Below are positions 11,745 to 23,290 of a DNA stretch of 64,000 nucleotides, piece by piece. The stretch is taken from contig OX377203.1 in assembly GCA_947396885.1 (NCBI GenBank), forward strand, positions 992,001 to 1,056,000, written 5' to 3'. The notes beneath the pieces are model-generated. The model saw only the letters and a list, made by a program, of their open reading frames with translations. It had not been told where the DNA came from and did not search any database. Source of the DNA: Heligmosomoides polygyrus polygyrus (lineage: Eukaryota > Nematoda > Chromadorea > Rhabditida > Heligmosomidae). Every line of letters starts with the position of its first letter. Within the stretch, counting starts at the first letter, position 1. The position numbers and the translations under genes were made by a program.

Positions 11745-12055
11745 CATGGGCACGTGGTAGCGCAGCGGGATGAGGCACCGGGTGTCGCATGCACCCGATC
11801 CCAAGCACCCAGTTCGAATTTTCCGCCCATGCCAACCAGGCCTTCGACCCCTCACGGGTCGGGAAATTCGTGCTCGACTCGTGTGGGCAGTGAAAAACAC
11901 TGACCTGTGTAACGGCTACCCATTGTCAGTTGTTTTGTGGGTCAAAGACACATTCATAGTGTGGAATGGTCTTTTCAAGGTGCTTGTACGAAATCCCGTC
12001 GAAGTAGAACGCTTGGCTCATCCCAAAAGGGACCGATTAACGCCGTCCTTTATCT
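11745..12055 (+). repeat. tRNA-derived SINE copy
   Basis: The head starts GTGGTAGCGCAGCGGGATGA (A-box-like) and has AGTTCGAATTTTCCGCCC (B-box-like) about 50 bp later, then the family body, and the tail with GTAGAACGCTTGGCTCATCC. An extra stretch in the middle makes it longer than other copies. Confidence 0.75.
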
Positions 12056-13501
12056 TTTTTTGAATTCTTTATAAGCTATCACAATCAATTTCTCACTCAT
12101 GTTGACTGCTTCATGTCCAACGGAAATATTTCTCTTCGCAGATGACCAATAATGCAAAATAGGGTATTTTAACAACTTTTCTGAAAAAGATATGTTCTTC
12201 CTTGAATTGTTTCCACTTCGCCGCCTTCTAGTTCCTTACCATTACTTCTCTAGCGCTCTGATCGCCTTCATCATTGTCGTTTCCCCGTCGCTGATCAATC
12301 AGATCATCAAGATCCAACCACCACCTGGGGGTCGATAAACGACATCGGACGAAAGTGAGGGGTGGGCAAAGTATATCCAGCGAAGATCAGACGCAATCTC
12401 CCGAGCGATTCGGGCATATTTACATCTAAAACTCGGTCAATCTAGTTCTATCTAGTTCTAACTGCCCTAAATGCTTTCAGATATTTAAGGAACAAAACAC
12501 TTTATTTCCCCATCCTGAATCACCAATCATCCAGTTTGACGTGAAAAGTGTCCACTTTCGCTTGAAAAGGGCCCAATTTGGTCTGAGATGTGTCCAATTT
12601 CACTTGAAATGTGACCAATTCGACGCGAGAACTGTGTGTTTGTGTTTATTTTCCTCATTACCGTGAACTTTTAATAAGCAACAAACTTGTAACAATTGAG
12701 GCAAACGTATGCCTAACGATTACTTTCAGCGAAATGCGGTTTGACGGGAAGATGGCAACTCCCTCTCATGCGACTATTCCACGCAGGCATGAATTTGGTG
12801 AGCTGACGGTTTCCTAGATCACTCTTTAACTGGGCCCATTGATTCATTAGCGCTTAATTATTGGTTGTAACTGCACAGATAGTCCTGTCAAAGCAAAAGG
12901 CTAAAAAACTGCTTCTCGATAACGCTAGGAGACCGATAAACGACAAGTTCAGTCACAAATTTTGTAAAGTTTGAAGAGAATTTTGAAGTGCAAATTTGTG
13001 ACAAGAATCTATAACGATTTTGCCTTAATGAAATCTCGACGTGTCAGCAAAATTCTTCCAGTTATTCCCCATTATTTCTTTGGCTTTTTCTTTTACCCAT
13101 GTATAACAGAAAATTTTACAGACACGGGATTGCAAGATAATTGAAGATGCTGGTAAAGTTGCAATTGCGGACCTAGAACAACAAGGTTCATCACCCACCA
13201 ACATGGATGAATACTGTAAATTTACGAGAAAATCGTAGGTTTTTAGATACTTATCGCCTATTCTCTACACATAGCTATCTACCGACACTGTCTTGATATG
13301 CATAGCGAGTTGAAAAATGACGAGAAAGGCTCGTCCTTTAGAAAGGACTTATCGCCGCACAACCAGTGCCTAAGCGGTCGTTTCGAAAGGTTTTGTGGTT
13401 AAGGAGTGGGTTCAAGCTCATTTTCTTTAGCAAAAAATCACCGTACTGGATGGAGTTCGAGTTCAGCGATTCTTCCCTCTGATTGGCGCAACTACTCCTA
13501 C
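12056..13501. other. intergenic; solo foldback end near 12.54-12.63 kb
   Basis: At 12,536-12,630 there are four tandem units around GTGTCCAATTTCACTTGAAA. This is the end motif of the family found in the lipase and BTB introns. No gene is recognisable in the remainder. Confidence 0.5.
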
Positions 13502-13672
13502 TTAGGGCATGTTCATACTTCGCGACGGGAGCGCAGCAGCGACGCGAGCGACAGGGCAAAGCATATTTATTGATTAATGCCGAGTGATTGCCCGGTAAAA
13601 TCGATACGTATGCTTTGCCCTCTCGCTCGGGTCGCTGCTGTCGCTCCTTCGCGGAGTATGAACAGGGCTCTA
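13502..13672. mobile_element. TTCATACTTCG-ended foldback MITE
   Basis: Left AGGGCATGTTCATACTTCGC and right GCGGAGTATGAACAGGGCTC form inverted ends. The arms continue inward (AGCGACAGGGCAAAGCAT against ATGCTTTGCCCTCTCGCT), so most of the element can fold into one hairpin. Similar ends recur at 14.4-14.7, 26.3, 34.5, 45.4, 54.3, 55.4 and 63.4 kb. Confidence 0.85.
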
Positions 13673-14427
13673 ATATATCAAATCATCAATAACGAATTAT
13701 TTGTTTAAATAAATAATACGAAAAAGAGTACTCGAAATGCTTCTCAGCTGTCATTTTCAATCGGTATATGCGAATTCACCAAAATAAGCGTTCTAACGAT
13801 AAGAGAATAAGTAATAGTAATCCGAACTGCACATAAACACTAATGGGAAGAGTGAAAGCGCTCAATTACCTTTATCCTCTCAGCATCTCTTCTCTACTTC
13901 CGCTCGCAGGGTGAAATTTGAACAGAACAGGCATTGTGCTGTCCAGCAGACCCGCAGCCCAAACAGAGAAGCGCGGACGAGTTTCTCGCGTCGAATTCGA
14001 GCAATTCGGACGAGTTCCTTCTACCGCTTGCAGTCCGTCGTTGTGGGACCCTTTCTTAAGCTCTCAGTCTAACACATGGTTGCATGAGAGGCGCATTACA
14101 AACCCTAAAGCCACAGATTAAGAGGAACTGAAAGAACTTCTAGACCGGTCTTTAAACGTAAAAACAACTGTCTGCCAGAAATAGAAAAACAGCTCCAAGG
14201 GGGAAGACAGCATGGGAGGGGCAGCGCGCCGGCTGGACACAGCGCTTTATCAACGAACGCGCGTAGCCCCGAGTGACGTCGGTCGAAATTACGCCCATCC
14301 AATCCAGTTCACTCCCATGTTCTATAGAGCCCTAACAGCGGGCTTTAATCTTGTACTCGAACCTGCTCAAGTCATAGCAGCTGAAGCGACTTTCGCCAGA
14401 CGTTTTTCCTCGCGAGGAGGCGTTCGT
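13673..14427. other. no gene recognised
   Basis: Contains only motif-free short ORFs and a moderately GC-rich stretch at 13.9-14.4 kb. Confidence 0.4.
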
Positions 14428-14566
14428 TAGCCCTAGTTTATACCTGCGGCGCTGCTCGGCGCTGCACGATGGTCGGGATAGATATCGACCGGACGGCGCG
14501 AAAAATCGATATCTATGGCTTCGTGGTGCCGCGCCGCGTGGCGGCGTAAGTATAAACTAGAGCTTA
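14428..14566. mobile_element. TTTATAC-ended foldback MITE, first of an adjacent pair
   Basis: TAGCCCTAGTTTATACCTGC at the left is inverted at the right as GTAAGTATAAACTAGAGCTTA. A central ATCGATATC-rich hairpin loop is shared with related copies. Confidence 0.8.
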
Positions 14567-14702
14567 GGCCCCGTTTATACTTCGTCGTGGCGCGACGCGA
14601 TGGCCAAGCAATGAGGCCAAATTGATCGATCGCGTCGCACAATCAATATGGCCGATATGCGTGGCGTGGCTTCGCTCGGCGTCGAGGTATAAACGAGGCC
14701 TT
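14565..14702. mobile_element. TTTATACTTCG-ended foldback MITE, second of the pair
   Basis: TAGGCCCCGTTTATACTTCG at the left and CGAGGTATAAACGAGGCCTTA at the right are inverted ends. It begins where the previous element ends, so the two are back to back. The core includes CCAAATTGATCGATCGCG, also seen at 34.5 kb. Confidence 0.85.
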
Positions 14703-15844
14703 AAGTCCGCATTTCACGGATCTTTTTCCATGGACTTCTGTTGTGTAGTTGCGTACACTACACTGCGCAGTCGCTGCTCCGGCTCTCGTCGCTCTTATCG
14801 TCTGTTCATAGTTCCAAGGCGTCGCTTATCACTCTGATCGCTGTCGCCGCTTTCGTCGCGGAGCATGAACAGGACGTCGTTCATCAATTACTCTTTCACC
14901 TAGGCATTATGAGTAGATTGATGGACTATCTTACTATACATACAAATCATGCAGATCGATTGCACTTATACTCAAGCAAATAAATAGACAGAAAAAAACG
15001 TTGCCACCCTCCCGAGCGGCAACTCCGAATAACAGATCGTTAAATTCATCGGCAGAATTTTGTATTTTGTAATTTATTATGTAGAATTTTGAGTATCAGA
15101 GAAAGTTTCGAGGAAGTTAACCATGTGGCGGACAAGTCGACGTTTTATTCTGTCGTCGCCTTTCTCAGAAACGTTCCACTCCATTACTTCTTTTAAGGAA
15201 AATAACGGGGAATAGTGACACATTCGAAGACAACGTCGCAGATCTTTTCTCGGAGTTGCCGAAAGAGGCGGTACGTTCTTTTTCACAATTTTCGCAAGTA
15301 TCACTAAGCTCTACACTGCATGATTACATTCCAGATCACGAAAGTTGCCGAAAAGCATCATCGGACGAAATACGGCTGCTCTGCGTTCAAAATCCAACGA
15401 ACAGAGGGCGGCGACCGATCCAAAGCAGATTACGAGCTGGTGTGCCTGTACAAGTAACGGCTTCATTTATGGCATTCCTTCACGATTCACTAAGCTTCTA
15501 GCTGAAGCATTTTCAGGAAAACTAATGGAGCACAGTGCGAATAGTCCTTCTAACCATAAACCCAAACAACCGCACACGGAGCAGTTCAATGGTCCACTTC
15601 GGATAAATGTTACTCTTTCCAGCTTCATGCAATGATGACAAGAACAGCAAATTTCGATGCGCGACCACCCTTTCTTTTGTTCGTTCCTTTCAAGAATAAA
15701 CTGCTCTTTTGCTCTTCTTCGTCGTAGAAGCAGTCTGCACTATAAACCGCTACAATAGAGTAATTCTAATTCAAGCGCGCAATTATTAACCCCACACCCT
15801 ACGTATTATATTTTCGTGCATTTTTCTACTATCCACTTGATTCC
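14703..15844. other. intergenic, with one half foldback near 14.80-14.88 kb
   Basis: TCTGTTCATAGTTCC and GTCGCGGAGCATGAACAGGA (14,800-14,873) resemble the ends of the TTCATACTTCG family. No gene with coherent exons was found in 14.9-15.8 kb. Confidence 0.4.
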
Positions 15845-16105
15845 GGGAGCGTGTAGGGCAGTCAGGGGTGTCGCGTGCAGCCGATATCAAGTTCTTAGTT
15901 CGGATTTCCCGCCCAGGCCAACAAAGCCTTCCAACCCTCCGCGGTCGGTGACTTAGTACCAGACGTGTCTAGGAGGGATAAAGCGCTGACTTGTCCATCG
16001 GCTGCTGGCCACCGCAAGTCATTGTATGCCAAAATACGCACTCGAATTGCCTCTACGATATCCCGTAGAAGTAGAATGCGTGGCGCATCGCAAAGGGATT
16101 GAGTC
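15845..16105 (+). repeat. tRNA-derived SINE copy
   Basis: The head has GTGTAGGGCAGTCAGGGGTG and the B-box-like TAGTTCGGATTTCCCGCC. The tail has ATCCCGTAGAAGTAGAATGC followed by GTGGCGCATCGCAAAGGG. This repeat accounts for the left half of a long minus-strand ORF, which is therefore not a host gene. Confidence 0.8.
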
Positions 16106-16567
16106 GGGACTGGTTGCCCGTGCAAAGAATACGCATCGATTTTCATTAGGGAGTCGAGTCGCGCAGGCGCTAATCGATTCGCACTCTTTCCACAAGCCAC
16201 CCGGACGCTTGCGTAGCGGATTATGATGAATAGGTCGTACGGTGAAGCAGTTTTCGTACTTATGAAGCACCGTTCCCGTGGTCGCGCCGTGATATCGAGG
16301 GGCGGAGAATGGGCGGGCCTTTTGTAGTCGTCGACCAATAGCGCATAGGCAGAGACGCGGACGCAAGTTGCCAACGTGCTGAATTCATAGCAGCCGTACC
16401 AGCTGAACGGAAGCGGCGGTACGAAGAAGTGCGGCTTTCGTAGTGGGCACGAGCGCACAAAACTGACCGGGGGATGGAACTCCAGGGTGAGGCAAATCTA
16501 ACGCACTCGTATTATTCCCCTCTCTTAGGGAGGAATTATACTTCAGACGCCGGTCGGTGCGGCTTAT
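16106..16567. other. no gene recognised
   Basis: Covered by a long minus-strand ORF that runs into the SINE and has no domain motif. The piece GGAATTATACTTCAGACGCC near 16,531 resembles a foldback end also seen near 62.6 kb. Confidence 0.4.
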
Positions 16568-16926
16568 GGCCTATGTCATACCATCGCTCTTCGCTAGCGA
16601 AGGAGATGGACAACTAACATAATTGGGGAAGGGACGGTATCAGACGTTGTGGAGGGGCAGACGCCTGTAGCAGTTGTCCGATCCACCGCTAGCGAAGCCT
16701 CGCTGGCGGGGTGTCATACTTTCGAGCGATACGGCATCGCTACTGATGCGACCGCGTCGCTGAGCTGAGCAGAGCGTCGGGCAGCATCGGTAGCGATGCT
16801 ACGACGCAGTTGCACACAACGCTATTAACTGCGCGCCTATTCGCTAGCTTCACGCTAGCGAAGAGACTTCGCTCATCGCTCTGTTCGTCGCCTTCGCTCG
16901 GGGTGAGCGAAGGTATGACATAGGCC
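16568..16926. mobile_element. MITE with GGCCTATGTCATACC ends
   Basis: GGCCTATGTCATACC at the left is exactly inverted as GGTATGACATAGGCC at the right, about 360 bp apart. Subterminal TTCGCTAGCG-type repeats occur on both sides. There is no coding capacity and no second copy was seen in this window. Confidence 0.85.
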
Positions 16927-17780
16927 TATGAAATCTACCCGTATCGATTGGGCGCCGCTAACCATGGGGGGGGGCAGTCGTTCGGTACACGCCGCCCACT
17001 TCCCGCCCTGCTCGCGCCGCCCTATTTGGACAAGTTTGCGGCGCGCGAAACCGTCGTTAATTGGCGTGACGTCGTCCAAAAACCTAAAAGCTGATAGGAG
17101 ACGATTGGAAAGCGCATCTCGGGGAACGCTGAAGTCATTTTCCAGTCAGTTCGGTTATGGATGCAGTTGAGGAAAGGAGAACATCGCTCTTCTCTCTGGA
17201 TTCTCTAAATTTTCGCCACAACTAGAGACTATGGGTGATTCCGGTCACTAGTCAGTGGTCTCTGCATCGAAGGCCTGTCTGAAATTATGCGCAAAACAGG
17301 CCCACTGTCCTCTCATTTTATAGGATCAAACAATCCAATTCTCCTGCAAAAACGAAACATGCTTCTCTACTGTGTGAAGGGTGCAGATTCTCGCAGTACT
17401 ATCGATTTCCCCGTTCAGACCTACGCCTGAGACCCGTCCCTTGCTAATAATAGACGAATGAAAAATAGTAACAGAAAACGCTGAAAACTTTCCGGACAAC
17501 CTCATACAGTGCGATGGAGGTGCAGGTGGCATGTAAGCGTTTGTTAGAGCAGAGCCAGCGATCTGTAGCAAAATGCTTCGCTTCACCATAGCAACCCTTC
17601 TCGAGCTGTTTTTTGTTTGTTTGCAACACAGTTCTGTACCTAAGCGCGGTTCTCGTTGCTTTCGGAATCGTTGGCCCAGTGCTACTCAGTAGGTGACACA
17701 GTGAAAATTTCTGCATGAGAAAATCCAGTGAAAGCTGCCTTACAATTGCTCTGCAGACGTGATATTCTTCTTCGATACTC
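16927..17780. other. no gene recognised
   Basis: Short overlapping ORFs only; the minus-strand ORFs near 17.3-17.8 kb show no motif. Confidence 0.4.
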
Positions 17781-17794
17781 AGCTTCATAAAAAA

Positions 17795-17979
17795 AAATCA
17801 AAGTTAGGAGCAAAACGATCGATAGAAAACCACATTTTAGATACGAACTGCGGCCCTGGTGGAAATTGGCAGATTCCGATCATGGAGGAATACCACAGAG
17901 GAATGAATCTGGTAAAGGAATTCCAGCCATTTAGTCCTAGCTTTATTGATCATGCTCATTGTTCAGAAGTTTGAAAGGT
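17795..17979 (+). pseudogene. unrecognised conserved exon-like ORF (NCG..GNWQ), copy 1
   Basis: Family not recognised. The plus-strand reading gives TNCGPGGNWQIPIMEEYHRG followed by MNLVKEFQPFSPSF and a stop at about 17,973. The core NCGxxGNWQxPxxxxYHxxMN is also encoded at 60,548-60,614, where the residues differ but the spacing is kept. That argues for protein-level conservation rather than a simple DNA repeat. A possible acceptor (ACATTTTAG) lies just upstream of the Asn-Cys codons. Relative to the other copy there is one extra base at the end of the shared block, so this copy may be frameshifted. It could be one exon of a small gene family or part of a transposon. Confidence 0.4.
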
Positions 17980-19121
17980 CTTAGAAGCAAATTCTGTTTC
18001 GAAAAAATTTCTCGGAGTTCTTACGCTTTCAGACTCTGGATTGCGGCACTGTTGGACTAGCCGTGGGTGCGGCAGACAAGGAAAACAAGGACTCTGCGCA
18101 GCATCTATGCGCTGTCGATCGAAGCAGATACTGCAGATTCACGTCGTCGTTCGCGTGGGAATTCTCACATTATTGCCTTGTCTTCATCCCTCCTGATTTA
18201 GCCGCCTGTTTTTATTGTTCACACTGAAGGAATGATCTTGAAACTGAAACCAAATGACAACTGAAAGACATTTCGATTCAATTTAGGTTTTTGAACCTCG
18301 GAGGATGAAGGCAAAAACTCCATCGTTCCTTTTTTCCTCAATTCGACCGATTGTTACCATCATTTTGAGTTGAATTTCGCACTACAACATACCGAATTTG
18401 AAATTTTACTCGTTTTTGAAACTTTCATTTTAAGGCGGATCGAGGAGCCCTGGTTTAGAGTCGAAGAAGTGAACCACTTGTTCAGTCAGCTTCCAAAAGA
18501 CAGGGTAACATGCTTCCGGCAGTGCTCCAAAATTTCTTCGTGATTTCGCAGCCTCGTTCCAGATCCAAAGAGAGGCGAAGCGGCATAGTGGCACGAGTTA
18601 TGGCTGCTCCGCCGTCAGCTATTCATATGGAATCGGCAGATACTACACTCTCATATGCCTATATCGGTAATATCCTCCAAAATCATCGACAAAAACGGTA
18701 GAGGTCGACATTCAATTTTTCAGGAGGATAACTGGGAAGAGGTGCTAGAACGCACTTGGACAGCGTCGACACCACTTCATCTGACGAAGGAACTCGAATG
18801 GAATAAATGTTCGTTGAATCTGCTTGGAGACAGCCCATCAGATGAAGCATGATTTGTGTTTTTTTTACGCACTTCGTATTTAATCTCCATTGCTTCAGCA
18901 CTAGTTGATTTGGAGATTACTTGCAGCAACAAAAAGAACTTTTAAACAAAAAATTTAAAAAACAACTAAATTCAAACCGACCGACAACGCTACAAAACAG
19001 TGTACTGATGAATATGTACCAAAGATTACATAAATAAAATTAAAATGGACGGAATAGATAAACGAAGATTAGAGAGCCGCAGCGAAGCTCTTAAAGAACA
19101 TCTAGCTTAGAAGAGCGGGAT
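17980..19121. other. no gene recognised; small repeat fragment
   Basis: At about 18,548-18,605 the sequence GAGGCGAAGCGGCATAGTGG matches the repeated segment at 48.25 and 61.58 kb (block J). Nothing else was recognised. Confidence 0.45.
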
Positions 19122-19646
19122 GGCTAGACGGATCTATCCTAATCCGAGGGGGGGGGGGCACATAACTGAAATGTAAGTAAAAAATCGACTTGGGACTTAC
19201 CGAGCGACTCCTTTAGAGCACCATAGAACCTAAAACAAAGGAAAAAACGAACGGATAAATAAAAAAATAAAATCGCCGCGGTTTGACAACCGTACCGGCG
19301 GGCAAAGAGCGACACAATGGAGTCGTGCCGCGTGCTGACCACCGCTTGACATGTTAGAACCAGGATCTAACATGGTGAGGAGGGCACATAAAGCCATCTA
19401 GCGCGTGCTGACCGCCGCCTGACATGTTATAACCAGGATCTAACATGGTGAGGAGGGCGCATAACTTCACCCGCTTACAACCGCGGCGAAAACATTTATT
19501 TTTTCGTTTTTTTTTTGCTCGTGAATTTTTCTGGTTTAGGTTCTATCGTGCTCTGTAGGAGTCGCTCGGGAAGTCCCAAGTCAATTTTTTACATACTCTC
19601 TAGTTATGTGCCCCCCCCCCCCCCCGACTAGGGTAGATCCGGCTAG
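19122..19646. mobile_element. foldback element with ~170-bp arms and an internal tandem duplication
   Basis: Left GCTAGACGGATCTATCCTA and right TAGGGTAGATCCGGCTAG are inverted ends. The arms include a G tract (19,148) facing a C tract (19,612), GCACATAACT facing AGTTATGTGC, and AAAAAATCGACTTGGGACTT facing AAGTCCCAAGTCAATTTTTT. The middle (about 19,330-19,473) contains two copies of a ~78-bp unit with AACCAGGATCTAACATGGTG. No ORF of note is present. Confidence 0.85.
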
Positions 19647-19744
19647 ACTTTGCCTAGAATTCCACGAAAGGGAGGCGCTCGCAATTCAATAGGCACCCCT
19701 CAAGTGCCTGTACAACTGGAGCTGGGCTCAATAGTGGGTAAACT

Positions 19745-19925
19745 TCAATGCTGGGCATTCCCCAAATGTAGCTGCTGTCTGATTTTGACCTGTAACTGAC
19801 TGCCACTGCCACCGACCCATGGAGGGCTTATTTGGCTTGGGCGGGAGATCCGAATCAAGAACATTGAATGGAAGTGCACGCAACAGCTGCCGTCTTCTCC
19901 AACTGAGCTACTTCTCGTCCATAAT
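19745..19925 (-). repeat. tRNA-derived SINE copy with the best tRNA-like head
   Basis: On the minus strand it begins GGACGAGAAGTAGCTCAGTT then GGAGAAG, which contains a canonical A-box form (TAGCTCAGTTGG). About 50 bp later comes TGATTCGGATCTCCCGCCC (B-box-like). The tail is truncated. Confidence 0.8.
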
Positions 19926-20550
19926 ATCACCCTGGACCTATAACCACTGTATCATACGCGCTACAAATGGCCGCACAGCGAGCATCCTACTCGTCTAGAA
20001 ATTCTGTATGCGGCCGGAATTGAGCCCTGGTAGCGTTATCACGGGAGTGGGACTACACTCGATACCTCTTAACCTGAGTTGGATTGCATTTATGTGAATG
20101 TAGGTGAATCGGTTACCAAAAAGATCCAGTTTAAATCGACAGTCGTGCTTTATCCGGAGACGCTATAAGCATAAGAGTCTGTGAAATGAATTCTTCTCTC
20201 AAATAAAGCCGTAGCTTTAATAGAGGACTTTACCTTTAGCCAAAATAAAAAAATAGTCCAATTTTCGTAAAATTTCAATTACTGTAGTTCAAGGCGCAAG
20301 AACAGTCTCCGTAGGTTTCAATAGAATCTACAGATTTTGCCCAAGAATTCTCAGAATACAAACACAACTATGGAAGGACAACCACTGCTCAGCTTAATGG
20401 AGCTGCACTTAAGCAACCAGTTAAGGAAAAAAGAGAGTAAACTCCCCTCTGTGGATTTGCCCTTCCTTGACTAGTGACAAGATAGCCCTTGCTCAAAAGC
20501 TGTGAAGAAAACGAGCAAAAAACGATCCGCAAACAAGAAAAAAGAGCGGT
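19926..20550. other. no gene recognised
   Basis: Only short motif-free ORFs. Confidence 0.4.
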
Positions 20551-20896
20551 TGATGTCGCGAAAGTAGGCAGCACTGTGAGGCCGAAGAGTGCCAGCCAAT
20601 AGGGCCGCGCTATATGGGCGTGACGTGCCATTCAGAAACGGCATGCACGGTAGTTACTCTGGGATCAGATTTATCAATCGCTTACCGCTCTCTTACGGTG
20701 AAAATACCGCCAAATCTCCTGATACGACATTCGTCAGCATCAGATTTGGCTGTATTTTCACCGTTAGAGGGGGTAAGCGGTTGATGAGTCTGGCCCCTGG
20801 TGTGCCGGTGTATGTTCGGTCAGTGCTCTGCTTGTTTATGATTTGATTGGATTAGCTGGGGCGCCGCCCCTCCCAATGCTGCCCACTTTCGCGACT
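20551..20896. mobile_element. TGTCGCGAAAGT-ended MITE interrupted by another MITE
   Basis: The ends TGTCGCGAAAGTAGGCAGCA and TGCTGCCCACTTTCGCGAC are inverted. The same element without interruption is at 53,702-53,886. The extra DNA here (about 20,654-20,811) is a separate MITE. Confidence 0.8.
20654..20811. mobile_element. GGGGCC-ended MITE (copy nested inside another MITE)
   Basis: GATCAGATTTATCAATCGC at the left is answered by GGTTGATGAGTCTGGCCCC at the right. Inner arms CTTACGGTGAAAATACCGCC and complement also pair. Same family as 42-202 and 32,004-32,166. Confidence 0.8.
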
Positions 20897-21884
20897 TGTA
20901 TCAAAAGAGCGCCGATATTCAAGCGGTCAAAGGAGCCGTTCTCAGCGGGACAAACGGTACAGTTCATCCAAAGGTGAGAAAGATGCCGGAATACTCACGG
21001 GGGAGTGACCGTCCGAATGCAGTTCCAGGATGCGCGAATCAGGCGGACATGTGGCGGGGTGGTCTCAAACGCAGTAGACGAATTCATGGACGTTCCCTTA
21101 AACGAGACGTTTAACCAGCGCTGCCGGAAAACTGGTCTAAAACGATGGGAGCAGTACGTTGGAATGGTAGAAATAGCAGGAGAAATGGAGGGTAGAGTCC
21201 ATCGGTGGAGAGGAAGGGGACGATGTCAGGTCAAGTCCCCAGGCTCGTAGACGGCCATCGGCTGTGTCAGATCGATGGTGTAGGGCAAACGAAGTGATCG
21301 CTCGATCCTTCGCCGTCGCTGCCGCCCTCTTTGACGAAGTTCCCGCCACATCTCGAGGTCCTGGCATATCTTTCAGGAGCCCCACCAAAGTCAAGCACCG
21401 TTGAATGCGACAGTAAGATCCCAATGAGAGTACACGCTTCTTCTATTGTATCAGGAACGCAAAAACGGAAATTTCTCTACATTTTCACGTCGCCACACGA
21501 CCTCACAACCCAGACGTCCTTTTTTAAACTCAAGGTACCTTTATTTTCCCTTCTCAATGCCAACTTTGGTGCATGCCGTTAATTTGGCCTACCTAGGGAG
21601 GAGGGAACAGGGAGCATTACCAATCAATCGATTCGAGATGAACTGACGCGTCAACCGTGACTCTGATTCACTGGAACGTGCTCTGATTGGCTGTTTTGTT
21701 TCCTTCCCCTGCATGCAGGCCATATTAGCGACATTTTCACAATATGTAACTAGAGCGAATGGACAGAGTACGTATAAAAGCAAGCATTTCTCTGTAAAAC
21801 TCAAAGGGATTCCCCTGAAAACTTTCTTTGGAGTAAAACACTTCGTTGCCCACAACAGGACAAAAACGACGTCAGCTATTTCAT
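20897..21884. other. no gene recognised
   Basis: Purine-rich plus-strand DNA near 21.0-21.25 kb with several open but motif-free frames. No splice-consistent exon chain was found. Confidence 0.4.
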
Positions 21885-22025
21885 CTGGGGATGCGCCACG
21901 CCTTCCACTTCTACAGGATGTCGCGGAGACGATTTGAGTGCGTATTTGGTCATACGATGTCCAGCAGAGGCCAGCCGATGTACAAGTCAGTGCTGTACCC
22001 TCCCCAGAAAAGTCGGGAACCATTT
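21885..22025 (-). repeat. tRNA-derived SINE, tail fragment
   Basis: GATGCGCCACGCCTTCCACT followed by TCTACAGGATGTCG and CCAGCCGATGTACAAGTCAG match the tail and middle of the SINE. The head is missing. Confidence 0.7.
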
Positions 22026-23290
22026 CAGTGACACCAAACGCACGGAAGGCTACGTCAACCTGTACAGGATCCTAGCCAAAAACTCAGATTCGCCATGCCC
22101 TCGACAGCTCCCAGGAGTGCGCCGTTGCCCACTTTTAGGCTCCGGAAACTGCTCGCTTGACACGCAGCGAGGAGCTGACTGGTTCTTCATAGCTAAAGTT
22201 AGCAGTATTGATCGATATTGATTAAGCAATCGATAGTGCTCATTCATTGTGAAGCCTCCCCACTGACCGTGTAGATGAATTCTAAAAATTTCATGGCAAG
22301 TTACACTGAATTTTTCTTGAAAGAAAATGTTATTGAAATCTTCCTCGGGAGACTAATTTAGTCTGAAAGACGATCACTTTGATTTAGAAAATGAGAAGAA
22401 ATTCTCACAACGATAGCTGGATGCGCTTAGTTTATGTAAATATTCGGAACTAGTCGCCGATGTGGCCTGCACGTGGAAGCGGAGACGTATCAGCCACTCA
22501 GAGCGCCGATCGTGCCAAAAAAGCTGAGCCCCGGCCGAACTTCCGCCTCCTTTGAGGCCCCGATCGGTCTTTAACGTCTCCTTCTCACTGTGTAGGCCAC
22601 ATTAACGACAAGTGACGTCTAGGGCGTTCGGTCTGATTTCAAAAGCGTCAGAACTGCTCAGAGGTGTCCAATCTGACGTGAATATTGTATATCTTGTATG
22701 AATCGACATCTGGAGATGGAGGCGGACGTACTCTCCCACATTGACGCTGTACAAACGGAGATTCGCAGGGAAGAAGTGCCCCACAGCGACCACCATTTAT
22801 TGATCGAATATATTTATTAAATTATCTGCAAGTTGCACTTTCAACGACAAACAAACACAAACATGAAACGTTTACCGACTGCGGCGTCGAGAAAGAAAAA
22901 GCGAAGTGTATGAGCCTGAAAGCACCACTGGTGTACACTAAAATACGATGAATCTCCTTCAACCACATCGCTCCTATAACCATCACATTAAACCCTCCTC
23001 GTCATGAGATGCTGAACAGTTTTGGGTGAAAAACTACGATTCATAACGAGTTGACGGCCTGGCTGGCGGGCATAGGGGGGAGGAGCCAGCCAATCACTGC
23101 AGAGCACTTCTCCCATGCCCGCCCAGGCCGGCGGTAGATTCTACATACTACATACATGCACATGGCTGAGACCGTCCTGCTGCCGTTAATTTTGCGTGGG
23201 CGAACGGACAGAAGCACAGTCAAGCCCTTAACAAACAGCAGGATTTCCTCCCGTGGAAAATTCATCGATAACTAGCACCGCTCAGTGCAG
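22026..23290. other. no exon recognised upstream of the lipase
   Basis: This is where the first lipase exons (signal peptide and N-terminal lipase segment) should lie. I searched the plus strand by eye for the usual TxDGYxL-type segment and did not find it. A solo GTGTCCAATCTGACGTGAAT unit lies near 22,667. Confidence 0.45.

Noticed and set aside
15895..16458. 187-codon minus-strand ORF
   Set aside because: Its C-terminal part lies over the SINE and the rest has no motif or splice context; chance ORF in GC-rich repeat DNA.
22855..22911. Short ORF starting MKRLPTAASRKKKRS as a lipase first exon
   Set aside because: Basic, not a signal peptide, stops after a few residues, with no donor in phase.
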